NCBI GenBank assembly: GCA_000231825.2
Contig: JH720294.1
Span: 768,564 to 832,563, forward strand
Origin: Tetrahymena elliotti 4EA
Lineage: Eukaryota; Ciliophora; Oligohymenophorea; Hymenostomatida; Tetrahymenidae
DNA length: 64,000 nt
Direction of reading: 5' to 3'
Of the stretch, positions 25,962 through 39,120 are shown one piece after another. The translations under genes and the position numbers were made by a program. Every line of letters begins with the position of its first letter. The stretch's first letter is position 1. The notes under the pieces are model-generated. The model saw only the letters and a list, made by a program, of their open reading frames with translations. It was not told the origin of the DNA and searched no databases.

Positions 25962-26697
25962 AAATTCTTTTGAAAAAAAAAATGTGAATATTTTAGTGTA
26001 GATCAACATTTTATACAAAAAAAGTAATTTAAAAGTGATATTAAATAAGTATTAAGCCGATAAACAAAGCAGTAAATAATCATTATTTAATCAATTAGTT
26101 TTTATTTTATTAATCAAATTTTATTTAGTTTATGAATTTAAATATGAGTTACTTCTTGTGCTCAAGAAGTATTTTAGATCAAGAAATATTTGCTACATAA
26201 ATCAAAATAATAATAATTAATTATTTAGCGGTGAATATGTTGCATAATTTTTTTAAACTTGCTTTGAGCTAAAAATTTATGTTTAAGTTTTGTAGATAGA
26301 TATATTAATAAAACAATAATATATAATAAAAGTAAATAATAATAATTTTATAAATAGTGGGGTATTGAATAAAATATTTCAGCTTAATAACTTAAAATAA
26401 TAATTTTTTGTGTAAATCCATGGTTTAACTTTTATAGTCAAACAAGTTAATAAAAGAATTTTAAATGTAAAAAAATGTGAAAATATCTTTTTTGAGAGTG
26501 GAATATTCCTTGAAAAAGTAATTAAAAAGTATTCTTTTATTAATTTTTGCAAATTTATTTTTTCGAATAGCACACAAATTTAAAACTAATACAAAAAACA
26601 ACATCTTACTAATTTAGATACATTTGAATAATTTGAATAATATCATATCTTTTCAACAAAAATAGAAAAAAAGAAATTAAAAATAAGGTGTGAAATA
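25962..26697. other. intergenic, AT-rich
   Basis: Convergent 3' flanks of cytochrome b5 (+) and the first SDR gene (-). No gene seen. Confidence 0.5.
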
Positions 26698-27552
26698 TCA
26701 CCAATCAATAACGACTCTATCTCCAATAAATTTACAATTTAATTCCTCGTTTTTTCCAAAAGGAATTTATGTGATAAGATATAACGTAGTGTCATTACCT
26801 TCTTCAATAGTTCTTTCTGCTTCTTATGATCCCATGTCAGTTTTTACCCATCCTGGAGTTATTGTAAACATTTGTTAGTCCTCTTTCAAGAGTTGCTTTC
26901 CTAGATATCTAACATAAGCATTAAGAAGGAATTTAGATACTTCATAAGAGCTGAATGCCCATCTTATCTTTTCAACATCAATTCTACTCTCACATTGTTG
27001 ATAAAAATCTTGAGCAAATTCACTTATTGATTTCTTTGTAAAGTTTTGAGGATTAGTAAATAATTTTTAAGTAGCATCTGGCTACTTAGACATCCAGCCT
27101 CCTCTTGAAGATATTTAAATAATTTTGCCATCTTAAACAAGTAAAGGTTAGAAAAGTTCTGTCATTTCAATGGCTCCAAACAAATTAATATTCAAAGTTT
27201 TTTAAGCAGTCTCTAAAGTAGGCTAGTAGCTTTCTGCCACTTCAAATTCAGAAGGAAACAAGTATCCAGCATTATTGACTAACACATCTAATTTCCCATA
27301 CTTTCCTTCAACATATTTAAATGCAGTTTACCTTGAATCCTCAGCCTCAACATCTAAAAGATGAAAATCTATATCCTCATTAGGATAATTAGCTTTAATT
27401 CTTTAGTATGCCTCTTCGCCTCTCTACTTATCTCTAGCTGTCATAATCACAATGAATTTTTAGGAATGCTTTGAAAGTAGATCTTCAACCAAACCATAAC
27501 CAAGACCTTTGTTAGCTCCAGTTATTAAAACAATTCTTTTAATTTATTCCAT
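26698..27552 (-). CDS. short-chain dehydrogenase/reductase, carbonyl reductase-like (copy 1)
   Basis: Single exon, 284 residues, ATG at 27552, TGA at 26698. It has the classical SDR set: TGANKGLG cofactor loop (residues 11-18), LLDVEA acidic turn, LVNNAGYL, ISSRGG with the catalytic Ser, and YEVSK with catalytic Tyr and Lys. ITPGWVKTDMG follows the active site. The Arg in TARD after the second strand suggests NADPH preference. Length and the ANKGLG/TPGWVKTDM motifs fit cytosolic carbonyl reductases (CBR1-like) that reduce quinones and aldehydes. The paralogue lies 870 bp away on the same strand. Substrate unknown. Confidence 0.9.
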
Positions 27553-28425
27553 AATTAATAAGCTATTTTTACTTTTTTTTTGAATATCTTAAATCAAATT
27601 TTTTTTTTTGCAATAAATTAATTTTTAGATTAAAGATAATCGGAAAGTCTAATTTACAAAGATTCAAATCTAAATGTTTGCACATCTATCAGTTGAACCA
27701 CTATTTTCAACAAATTATTGAAAATAAGATTTGAAAATAATTAATAAGTAAAAATATAATAATAGTTACTCTAATTTTTATTAAGTAGGAGTTGAGATTC
27801 ATTAAAAATATTATAAGTAAAGAATAGCAATAAATTTAAGAAAAATTGGTTTTGATAACTTTTATGGCATCTTATTTAGATTAATTCTAATTTACTATAT
27901 TTAAATGTACTTTAAAGTAAGCAGTAAAAAATTAGGCTTTTTGCTAATTTACTCAATAAAATTTTAACTTGATTAATTTAAAATAAAATGATCTAAATAA
28001 AAAGCAAGGAAATCATAAAAATGAAGTAATTGATATGCATTTTATAGATAATTATAATTACTCAAATTATTAGAAATTTTCTTGAATTGATCTTTTTTTC
28101 AAAAAAAGAATTGTAGAAAAATATTTATCATTTTAAATGCTAAAATAAATTTTAGTAAAGAAATTTTTATTCAAAAATTTTTAAAAAAGCCAGGATTTTT
28201 TGTTGAAATTATGAATTTATTTTCATAGCATTTAGCAAATTATTCTTGAATGTAACAAACATACAAACAAAAAATTAAAATAAATTGATTCTCAATATAA
28301 TATTTTAAAAACTTAAAATAAAATTCATAACAATGATAAATATTTATTTTTTTACATGATAATTTTTAAATAACATTTTTGGTTAAATTTGTGAGAGAAT
28401 AGATATTTTTCTCTTTATACTTTTT
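27553..28425. other. spacer between the tandem SDR genes
   Basis: AT-rich spacer between two minus-strand paralogues. It must hold the promoter of copy 1 and the 3' end of copy 2. No other gene seen. Confidence 0.5.
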
Positions 28426-29283
28426 TCACCAATCAATTACATTTCTATCAGCAATAAACTTACAATTAAGATTATCATTTCTTCCAAAGGGAATGCTAGC
28501 GAGTAAATAGTACGAAGTATCGTTACCTTCTTCAATTGATCTAGGAGCTTTGCTTGTACCCATATCAGTCTTCACCCATCCAGGAGTAATACTGTACATA
28601 GATTGATTCTATTTAATCAATGTTGGACAAACATGTCTTATGAAGACATTTAATAAACATTTAGATACTTCATAAGCACTAAAAGACCATCTTTAATCAT
28701 TGATTTATATTTAATTAGCACACTATTTATAGAAGTCCTCAGCTAAATCAGTTATCTTTTGAATGGAATATCCTTCAGGATTAGTTAAAAGCTATTGAGT
28801 TAGTTGAGGTTATCTACTAATTTAGCCAGCTCTTGAAGATATTTGAAGTATTTTTCCATTTTCTGAGAGGTAAGGAATGATTAATTAAGTCATCTAGATT
28901 GTTCCAAATAAATTGATTGAGAATGTCTTTTTGGCAGTCTCAATAGATGGTTGATATCCTTCAGGTGAATTAAACAAGTCATGAGTAAGTAAATAAGCTG
29001 CGTTATTAACTAAAACATCAATTTTTCCATACTTTTCAGAGATGTATTTAATAATATTTTTTCTTGATTCTTCATCTTCAATATCTAAAAGATGAAAGTC
29101 TACTTCTTCTGAAGGATATTTAGCCTTAATTTTTTAAAAGGCTTCTTCTCCTCTTAACTAATCTCTAGCTGTCATAATAATTTTAAATTATTATGAGCTC
29201 TTACCAAGAATATCCTCTACTAAACCATATCCTAATCCTTTATTAGCACCAGTTATAAGTACGACTCTTTTAAGTTATTACAT
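28426..29283 (-). CDS. short-chain dehydrogenase/reductase, carbonyl reductase-like (copy 2)
   Basis: Single exon, 285 residues. It aligns with copy 1 over its full length by eye: TGANKGLGYGLVED, IMTARD, FHLLD, ISSRAG, YEVSK, ITPGWVKTDMG, and the same FGRN...NCKFI...DW end. Catalytic Ser, Tyr and Lys are kept. The NNAG motif is NNAA, which removes the glycine but keeps the catalytic Asn. Substitutions cluster in the mid region (residues 105-190), where substrate binding is expected, so specificities may differ. Likely a cytosolic NADPH-dependent reductase from local duplication. Confidence 0.9.
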
Positions 29284-31542
29284 TTCTTCTAAATTTTAAG
29301 CAAAATTGATAGATTAAAAAGATATTTTTGAATTCTATTATATCCAAGTATCAATCTATCTATAAATTCAAAAGTTCTCAAATTTACAAAATCTAAAAAG
29401 TATCTGTGCTAAAAATAACTCTAAATATCATTGAATTTTTCAAAAAATTAAATAATAACTTATTCTACTCCAATTTTAAGTTTTTACATTATATTTATTC
29501 TTACATATTTTTTGAGATTGACAATAAAAAAATGATTTCTTTAAAATTAATTTTATTAGAAATATAATTTTTACTGTATTTGTGTTCAAAATAACTCAAA
29601 AGCAAACTAACAAACAAAATTTAATCACATTTCTTAAAGAAATAAATTGATCTATATGTCATATTGTTCTTCATCAAATTGCTTAAGTTTAAAACAAAAT
29701 CTAAACACCCAATTTTCTGAAACTAAAAACATTACTTTTATTTATCAACATATATTAATTAAAGAGATATCTTATTTTTTAACAAATAAGAGATAAAATT
29801 TATATTTGATAAGAAAAGATTTAAGTATTTGATGAATTATCATATAAATTAAATTAATAAATTAAAGATTTTGATTTGTGTTTCTATTTATTCCCTATCT
29901 AATAAATAAGTGAGAGTTAGTTTTAAGTTATTAGATTTTTAAATTGTTTGCATTTAAAATATTTCTTTGATAGAGATCAATCCTATTTTATTTAAAGCTA
30001 TTTAAAATGAATGCAATTAGAGAATTATTAACCATATTTTTTGTTTTTAAATTATTTTCTTTGAATTTAAATGACTTAAAAAGAAACAATCTCTAAAAAA
30101 ATGATTGTTTTTTTTTAAAACAATAATATTGTGTTTTTATTAAAGAAGTTTTTGATTTTTTTTATTTTAGTTTTCGATTTGAATATTTCTTTGAGAAATT
30201 ACTCTTTTTTATTTCAATATCCTATAAAAAACTTTTATTATTTATTAAGAAACATTCATAAAATATTTGGTTTCTATACCAATTAGAAAATAACTATTAA
30301 TTGAATTTAACTCCAGAAAATCGTTTAAATTAAATTTAATTGAAAAAATCCAAATAAAAATAGAGATTTTTGGTTAGGATTATTTAAATATCTTTATTAT
30401 GAAGGTTAATATTTTAATTATTACAATTATTAGGTCTCTTAATTGAGTAATTTTTCTTATATTTATAGGAAGAAATAAAGTAAAAATTAATGTTTATTGT
30501 TGTTGTCAATTTTATAATTAATAGGAAATCTTTATTGATGAATATGACCTTAAATCAATGTTGATGAACTAACTTTATTCTTTTTTAGAAAATAATACTA
30601 GTTAATCTTTTTATGAAATATCTTAAGCTAAACTTGTTAAGATTTATAAACTATTTTTTTTAGTCTTTAACCTAAATTTGAATATAATTCCTCTTGTTTT
30701 CATTCTCAAAAAAATATCTGAAAAAAAATTTATTTTAAAATTTATTGTATAATTTTACTAGTATTAGCTTTGTGGTGTTATTGAATTGGTAAAATAAAAA
30801 AGGGAATGGTAAAATAATTTTTACTTTTTTAAAAAATTAAAAGCAAGCTGAATTAGGTAAAAATTCTTTGCGGGCAAGCAAAAATTTAAATGATAAAATG
30901 CGACAAGGAAATTAGTTGTTAAGAAGAAAATAAGATTTTTATTTTTTAAGTTAAGTTATAAAGAAGAGTTAGTGCAACTTTAAATGCTTAAGAATTTTTT
31001 TTTTTATAAAGTATAATGAAAATATCGTTTGACTCCTCAAAAGAAATTTGTTATAAAGAATAATTGATATCATTTAAATGGAGGAATTAAAATAACAAAA
31101 ATTGAATAAAGTTAGAATTTGGTTACTAAAATTTGAATTGAATGAATATAAATGTTAATCTAAAGGCTATTAAAAATAAATTCAATACTTTCTTTACTGA
31201 GCTACTTATGCAATAAGATTTGAATATATGAATAAAACTAATCAATCATTTAGTAAATCTGAGAGTAGTACATAATATAATGGTCGATAGCTTCTAATAA
31301 AGAAAATAAATAACGTTGAATAAATTAATTTACTAATAAATAGATAAACAAAGAAAACTTGATATTTGTATTATCAACAAGCAAACAAGATAAAGTAGAA
31401 CAATCAAGCAATCAATTAATTAATTAATATATAAAGCAATAAAGTATTAAATAATAAGTAGGAATAAAGATCACCTATATAGCTAGCAAATTCATATAAT
31501 AATAGAAAACAAAAAATTTTAGCATTTTAGTGGAAACATAAA
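29284..31542. other. long intergenic region
   Basis: About 2.2 kb between the SDR pair (-) and the PAS-family gene (+), in divergent orientation. Very AT-rich. A 131-codon open frame at 30007-30402 is within chance for this composition and is not called. Confidence 0.5.
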
Positions 31543-33048
31543 ATGAAATTTGATTTTCAGAAGAAGGCTTCAGCAATATTTTATTTTTTATTTGTAAAAA
31601 GCAATTAGAAAAAGCACACATAAGTATTTTACTTTGCACAGAATATTGTGTATTTTTTCCAACTGATTAGCATCTTTGATATGAATGTTAGCAGCTAAAA
31701 CGACTCAAATACTTACATGCAGGGATATGATTACTTTTTATTGCTTTTTCGACCCTTTTATCTAATTCATTAACAGGAAATAATTGATCCTATAATAAGT
31801 CTACTATTTGTTTTCTTATTTGAAGTGTATTTTTGCTACTCAATGTGGAAAATATCTAATTTTAACTAACAAAATATCTTGAAAGATTTCATTAAGTATT
31901 CACCATACATAAATGTGACTTTAATATGCTGCGAATGGAATAATAATTTCTTAATGATAGCAAAAGTTGATTTACTTATTAACCTAGCCATGAAATAATT
32001 TAGCAGTTCTTACATACCCTCACATTACTTTATTATTTTAGTTATTCTACCTGCTATTTTATTAATATTTAACAGCTTGACTATCACTTATATCTACCGT
32101 GAAATACAATTTATAGATGAAAACGTAAGCAAACCACAAGCAGAAGACTCCTTACTTCTTGTTATGTTTCTTACTACAATGTAGCAATTAATGCAGCAAC
32201 AAAATATAAAATTAGGAGTATATGCTTGTGGATTTTTTTATTCTTTCTATTATATCTTTAACATACTCATCATCAATGCTCCAAAAAAAGCTCTGAGATT
32301 AAGCTGCATTCAAAGGACTTTCGCATTCTCTCTTTTTTTTATAGAAATATTGCTTATCATGCAAGATGTAGCTCCTAGTGTGTTTTAGAGGGATCATTAT
32401 CTTTAGTAAGCCTTTTTCATTTGCTTGCTAGTTTATTCATTAGTATATTTTACTGAATCAAGAAGATTTGAAGTTTTATTTCACAAAGGAATTAACATCA
32501 TGAATATAAAACAAGATCAATTTACTTTGTTTATTTGCTAAAAACTACTTTAAACATTACATTAAAGTGAAGTTAGTTATGCATAATTCTTAGAAATTAT
32601 GGGCTTCTTTACTTCTCATAAAAGAATCTGTGACAATTAAATCTGTCCCTGCAACTCATTTTAGAAATAAAATGATAATTTAGGCCTTCCAAGTCTCTTT
32701 TAACTATTTAAGCAAAACCCACTTTAATTTAAAAAAACTACTTTAGATTTTATTGAGTTCTATCTAGAAACAAAAGTCGAAGATTCCTATAAACGCAAGA
32801 GGGTAAAATTTAATCCAATAATTAATTAAAAATTCATTCAAATATCAAAAACCATATTTAACCATATCAATAAATTCGCAAACAAAACAAACAAAGAAAT
32901 TTTAATCAAGCCAAAAGTTTTCATTCAAAAATACTAATTTTTATTTAATGAAATAAGCATTCAATCATTTCTCCATCAGAAAACAATTTTGATAGAAAAT
33001 GAATAAAATTTCAATTATCCCTAAAAATTTTTATCCTACGTTCAATGA
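31543..33048 (+). CDS. N-terminal membrane module of ciliate PAS/Cys-motif protein
   Basis: A 501-codon frame from ATG to TGA. Residues 30-310 carry about seven to eight hydrophobic segments, e.g. around residues 70, 95, 160, 175, 225, 260 and 290, so it is polytopic. Near residue 360 is a Cys cluster: MGFFTSHKRICDNQICPCNSF. This H-x-x-x-C-x-x-x-x-C-x-C block, behind a multi-pass membrane domain, is typical of a large ciliate family whose members continue with a helical region and a PAS domain. Those parts follow at 33208-38746 in the same orientation and register, so this is probably the 5' part of one gene cut off by a TGA at 33046. I found no convincing intron that removes the TGA. Family recalled from known ciliate proteins; function in sensing or signalling is inferred. 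Confidence 0.65.
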
Positions 33049-33207
33049 CATATCTCATTATAAAATTGTTCTTTAGCTCTTTGTCTTGATAAAAAGAAGT
33101 ATTTTGAAAAGAAATTAATTTAAGACATTTTTGTTTGTTTATTTTTTTTTTACTTGCTTATTTGGTTGATTGGTTGAATGGTTTATTTTTTTGTTGAAGG
33201 AGAAGAA

Positions 33208-36200
33208 ATGAAAATGAAATTATGGAAGAAATATTTCATTATTTGTATTTTAATTTAAAAACAGATTTAAAGTTCTTCGGAATTATTTTTCAAGTACATA
33301 GACTTCTTGATTTTCTAAAAGAAGAGATACACAAAAGCGTTATACGAAATAAAAAAATTTTAGTCAAAAAGGATTTCTTCAAATATTTCTTCAATTATAT
33401 GTGAATCACTAACATACATAATAGAACTAAGTACAATTGATGAACAACTAAAGTTAAAGTTCTCAAAAAAAAAAGATGATAGAGATAGGCTGAAAGAAGT
33501 AATTATATATTAAAAGATCATTCATAGTGAAGAAATTATAGATATGTATAAAGAAAAACTATTTAACATTCTTTAATTTAGAAACCAAATATTTTAAAAC
33601 TTGATTGAAGGCTACACGAGTAATCAACAATACTAAAAAGACATAGAGTCATTTATAGTTTAATTAGAAAAAATCGAAAACTCTATCAAGAAAACTCATC
33701 TTGAATTTCCAGAAAATGTTCACTACTTGAAATTTTTAATAATCATTAGAAGTGTTATGCTTAATGACCCTATAGAATGCTCTAAATATGAAAAAATTTT
33801 GCAAGAAAATATAGCTGTAGATAAGGTAAAAAAAAATTTCTGAAATTAGATTTAGTTTTTAAATTTTTTAAAAGAAATAAATAAATTATTGTTTGAATGA
33901 ATTAAAATGTATGAAAAAATAAATTCACAATAAAATTCAATTAAATTTTTGAAAAGCAAAAAGATTATGACAAAGTTACTACTTATTGCATGATGGGTGG
34001 TGAATGTATAAGCTTGATAGTCACTTATAGAAATTACTAGGCTTTGATTAAAAAACATTCTTAAAGAACTCCTTAGTTTTTTTAGTATGCTAAAGAGGAG
34101 TTTTCAACAATAAAATCAATAAATGTAATTTTAAATTCAATTTATGATTTGGAAAAGCATTAAATTTTTTATGAATTAAATAGAATTTAATGCCTAATTA
34201 GATAGGCTCTGTTCATGATCAAATTATTAAGATGCTAGCTAAAGGAGCTGAACCAAAAGTGATGAATTCGTATAGAATGCAATTCATATAGACTAAAGGG
34301 GGATACATTTAACCAATAAAATTATATTACAGTTACTTTTTTAACCATAGCATTCACGAGTTGCTATTCTCTTGCTTTATGTTAAAAATAAGAAACTCCT
34401 ATGAATATTTAATTTTAAATAAAGGTGGGTGGATTACTGATATTTCTAATGGATTTTTTTATTTTCTTTAAGAAACTCTTGGATATGATAAACTTGAATT
34501 AGATGATATTAAGAACTCAAATATTGTTCTTTATTCTACAATATTACTCCAATACATAGCAAATTATGAGCTCGACGGAAGACATAACTCTAGCTCAACA
34601 GTTTAATCGTATCGTCTTTGCATCCCAAATGGTAAACTAAATAATTTTTTTTTAGATCTCTTAGAAATTTTAATATAATAATAGATTTTTGTGGCATGCT
34701 GAAGACATTCTCCAAGTTAAAATAAACTGTATCTAAGAAAGGAATTATGATGAATAATCCAGAGGATGAGAGCTTGCATAAAATAAAGGAACACATATTT
34801 GATTAGTACTATTAACAAAATGTTAAAACGATTGATGTGTAACTTTTAATCAGATAGGAAAGTATCGAATATGAATCAAATGAAGATAATTAAATTTTAA
34901 CATAAAAGATATTTATTTTAGAATTTTAAGGTTTAAATATCTCCAGAGATAATAAATCTTCTATTAACTAATCAATATCTCTAGCACTTTAAATGGGTAA
35001 AATGAAAACTCTAAAAGATGCAGGTAAAAATAAAGGAATAACTATATTATCATAGCTAATTAAGCAAGCAGTAATTAGATAAGATATAAAAAGCACTGAT
35101 AATTAGTAAGAGATAAACAACTAAAATGAGGTTAATATGTAATATAATGATGAGGATGAAAAAGCTAGAAAAAGAGCTTCAAATATGATTTAAACAATAA
35201 ACTAACAAATAAAACTTCTAAAAATGGAGAATGATTTGTAATAAAATAAGAAATCATTTTAGCTTGATAAACATTTTTGCTAATAAAGTACTCTCTAAGC
35301 AAGTAGTTAAACTAGCATTTAAGACAATATGGATAATGCTCACTAATAGATGAGATAAGCTGTCAACTAAAGTTAATTTAGCAATTTATTGAATTAGCAA
35401 TAAATGAAACAAGAACTTTAAAGTTAAATTACAAAAAAGAGTTCAACAAAAGCGATTGGATATGGCGATCAATCTGATGATTTTGGTAAATAATCTAGTC
35501 TTGGTTTAACTGGAAAAAAATAAAGTGATTTAAACTCAATTCCAGTTTAATAATACTTGGAAAAGAAACAAGAACTAGAAAACTAGCTCAAATAAGTGAA
35601 TAATCTTCTAAGTAAAGTAAACGAAGATCTACAATAAACAACCCAAACTATTGAGTAAAATTATGAGAATATGAAATCAATTTCAAAATCAACAACATCA
35701 AAGTTCTAAAAACAGCAAACTTCTAAAAAATCCTAAAATTCTCCATCTAGCAAGAAAAAAATAAAAACCATAAAAACCTTAAATGAAAGTTCTGTTCATT
35801 TTTCAGAAGAAGCCCTTTCTAATGATAGCTAAGGTTAAATTGGTCATATTAATAATCAAACCCAAAAAGTATCTTATTTTGAAGAGAATTCACAAAAAAA
35901 CTGTAATTTTTTATCTTTCATACATTTATTTACAATTTAAAAAAATCACAAAAACAAAAATTAATTTCTTCTTAATTGAAAGTAAATTGATAAAAATTTT
36001 CTTCTAACATAAAAATAAAATTTATCTCAAATAATTAAAAAAGTTATAATATTATTATATTTTTTAATTTGAAATATATCAAATTTATAACATGATAAAA
36101 TGATACAGATTCTTCAAAATAATAAAACAAATTTTATCATTAAATTCCTCAAAATTGCCAACATAATAATCAAAAAAACAAATTTTTTAATTAAAATGCA

Positions 36201-38746
36201 GTAAATTTGAAAAAAAAACTGTATATCATGAAAATTAAATTTGTAAAATTATTTAAGTTGATAATTAATATTTTATTTTATCAAAAAAAGCAAAATAGAA
36301 TCTGAGCAGAAGCTAAACAGTGAAAGAAGAAACAAAACAACATGAATAAAAATAATAAAAGATAACTTATTCTTAAGCTTTGAAGAATATAAAGGCAAAA
36401 AAATAGCAACAGTTATAACAACAATAACAAATATAATTTTAGTAGAATTTAGTTTATTCATAAAAGTCTGAGAATTCGTTGATGCTAAATAGCTCTAGAA
36501 ACGAAACAAATGAAAATTAGTCATTTGAGTATGTTTAAGAACCTGCACTCAGAAGACTTGAAGAGGAAACAAAAATGTTAGATTCATAAAATCCGTCTCA
36601 GTCAAGCGAAGAGGATGAAGATGATGAAGATTATGAAGATGATGATGAAGAGGATGCTGAATCTGAAGATGAACAAAATATTATGTCAATGAAAGATATC
36701 AATTAGACTTTTAGTAGTTACACTGAGTAAACTAGAAATATTTTTGGAATGGAAGATGATTCTAATGCTTCGAGACAAAGAACTTTTGGTAGAAATTAAT
36801 AGAATGGAGAATTTTAAGATATTTAATAGCAGTAAATCATTACAACAAACTTAAAAATTATAAATAAGATATCTAATGATCCTTCTCCTCCTTAAGAAAT
36901 AAAATTATTTGGCATTTATTTCTTTTTCCAAATAATAAGTTTCATTATATTCATTTCCATTGCAATATCTTTAATATATTAAAGTATATCAGTGTTTTAA
37001 GAATCTATGACTGTGATGTGGATGACCTAAGAAATATCAAAGCCTTTAAATATTTTTATAACTTTTATGAATTACAAACTTCTCAAAACTGCCATTGATG
37101 TGCCACCTACATATGCAGATTACATACATGTTATTTCAACAGAAGGGTTTAATTCTTTAAGAGATCATTATGAGAAGTACTATGAGACTTAAATATAATT
37201 TAATTTCTAAAATTAATTCTAAAAAGAAGAAGTTAATGTTGATATAGAAAATATTTAATATTTTATTCATTAAGAATATTTAAAAGTGAGTATTTCTGTT
37301 AACAATTTCATAAAATCTATAATGAATTTCTACTATCTTTACTTACACTAACCAACGATTGCTTCTTCATAATATCTTGGTACTTCTTTGATGCCTTTAT
37401 TATCTTGCTAAAAAATTTTCTCTAATTTTGCTACAAATGTATAGGATTTTCTTGCACTACAAAAGAAAAATACAATCGTTGTGAATTTAATTCTTTACTT
37501 GTGTTTCTAAATTTTCACAGTATTCTTGTTCTCTCTCATTTTTAGAGGAGCAACTATGATCAAAAATAAAAAAGAAAAACTACTTAAATTGATCTCTCAT
37601 ATTACAGAGAAAGAAGGTTAGGTACAAATTGCTAAAGGAAAGCTATGCTAATAACAAATAAAATCTGAAGATCAAGAATATTTATATGAGTCTTTACAAA
37701 TTTAGTAAGAAATTCTTTCAAAAGAATAATAAGAAGCTTCGTAAATAAATAAAGGATCTTCTTCTTCCTATAGAAAGAAAAATATTTATCTCAGTGATAG
37801 AATCAATGATTAAAGTGTTGGAATTACATCATCCTATCTTATCTTGATAATACTCTTCTTATTGAGCAGCATGATAGGAGCTACTGTAATCTATTTTTTA
37901 CTTTTAAAAAAATATATTAAATATTTGTATTTAAAAAAGGGATTAGTGTTAGTGAGTTAATTGATGTTTAGCTTTGATGCTGTTATTGATCATAATAATG
38001 ATTTTTTGAAAGGAGTAAATTCTTATAGTTTCATGAATATAGCTGAAGATTTAATTGAAGTGGATAGATTTTATACAAATTATACAAATGGTGCTGTTTA
38101 TTTCTTTAATCAAACTGAATAGGCAGAATTAACTAATTTCTATACTGATCAACTTAACTTTAGTTTAAATTATTTTACATAAAATTTTCTTAAATTGATT
38201 GAAGATTCCAATATCCCTTCTAATTACTATAACTAAATAGAGTCTTTAGTTACTTCAAGAGGAGCTTGCAATTTGACAAACATCTTTTCATCCTAAGAAT
38301 AACTTCTGTGCTAAGATACTTAAAGTAGTTTAATTGATAATGGATTCTAGAACTCTATCATAAATATCTTAGAAATTATCAGAAATAGAAAACTTGAAAC
38401 TGAAAGTGACTATAGTATATCGATGCTATTTAAATACAGTATTTACTTTGATGAAAACATAATTTCTTTTCTTTAATTTAGAACGATAGATGAGCTTATC
38501 TCAATTTTTAAAAATTACACCAATTCTTAATTGAATTAAATATCTCGATATCTTTCTATCTTTTACATAGCCGCTGGTATTATTAATACGATCCTATTCG
38601 TATTCATATTTATCCTATTTAAAATATATTTCCTCTCTCCCTTCATTTATTTAAGACGTGGTCTGCTCCTTCTTCCTATTGAAAGAGCTGCTGAAGATGT
38701 AAATATTCTGAGTATGATCAAATCATCTCTTAAAATAAAGATTTGA
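33208..38746 (+). CDS. PAS-family membrane protein, main part
   Basis: Exons 33208-33825, 33957-34124, 34184-34631, 34685-35902 and 36291-38746 join to about 1,635 residues. The first exons hold the helical region of the family (FFKYIDFLIFQKK and EFPENVHYLKF, with LNDP). A PAS-like part follows: NLMPNQIGSVHDQIIKML, then a GGYIQP motif and ILNKGGWITDIS. A long Gln/Ser/Lys linker leads to an acidic patch (residues about 860-895). The last 600 residues contain at least four membrane segments (near 36935, 37495, 37850 and 38590) with a large loop between the first two and another between the last two. The product ends shortly after LLLLPIERAAEDV. Start uncertain: the ATG at 33208 is simply the first, and this is likely the continuation of 31543-33048. 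Splice site 35902/36291 is less certain than the others. Confidence 0.7.
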
Positions 38747-39120
38747 AAAAAATAATTAACTCTTTTTATCTTTTTGATATATCTTAAACAAACCTATCAA
38801 TTAATAATATTAAAGTTATTTTTAAAATCTTTAGAAATTATTTATTTTAAATTCTCTTTATATTTATTTGATATTACATATGACATCTAAACGTTTCCTT
38901 TAACTAGTTAGTCATTAATATCAATAATATTTTATTCTTTTAATTATTTTAAGAATTTTTCTTATAAATAAATTGAAAATTCAAAGTCAATCTCTCTCTT
39001 TTGTTGAAAGAGCTACCAAAGATATAAATATTCTTGATAGATTTTATATTATTAAAAAATCCTATTAAACAAACAAATTAATAATTATAATTTATTTTTA
39101 AGTTTGAAATAACCTCTAAA
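38640..39120. repeat. echo of the PAS gene 3' end
   Basis: The segment GTTGAAAGAGCTACCAAAGA at about 39003-39022, with its downstream flank to 39110, is a diverged copy of the gene end at 38676-38825 (TTGAAAGAGCTGCTGAAGAT and the following AAACAAACC...TTATTTTTAA). Only the last codons plus the 3' flank are duplicated. Confidence 0.65.

Noticed and set aside
30007..30402. 131-codon + strand frame with a signal-peptide-like start
   Set aside because: With TGA as the only stop and G near 10 percent, a frame this long is expected by chance in a 2-kb spacer. No repeat, domain or intron pattern supports it.
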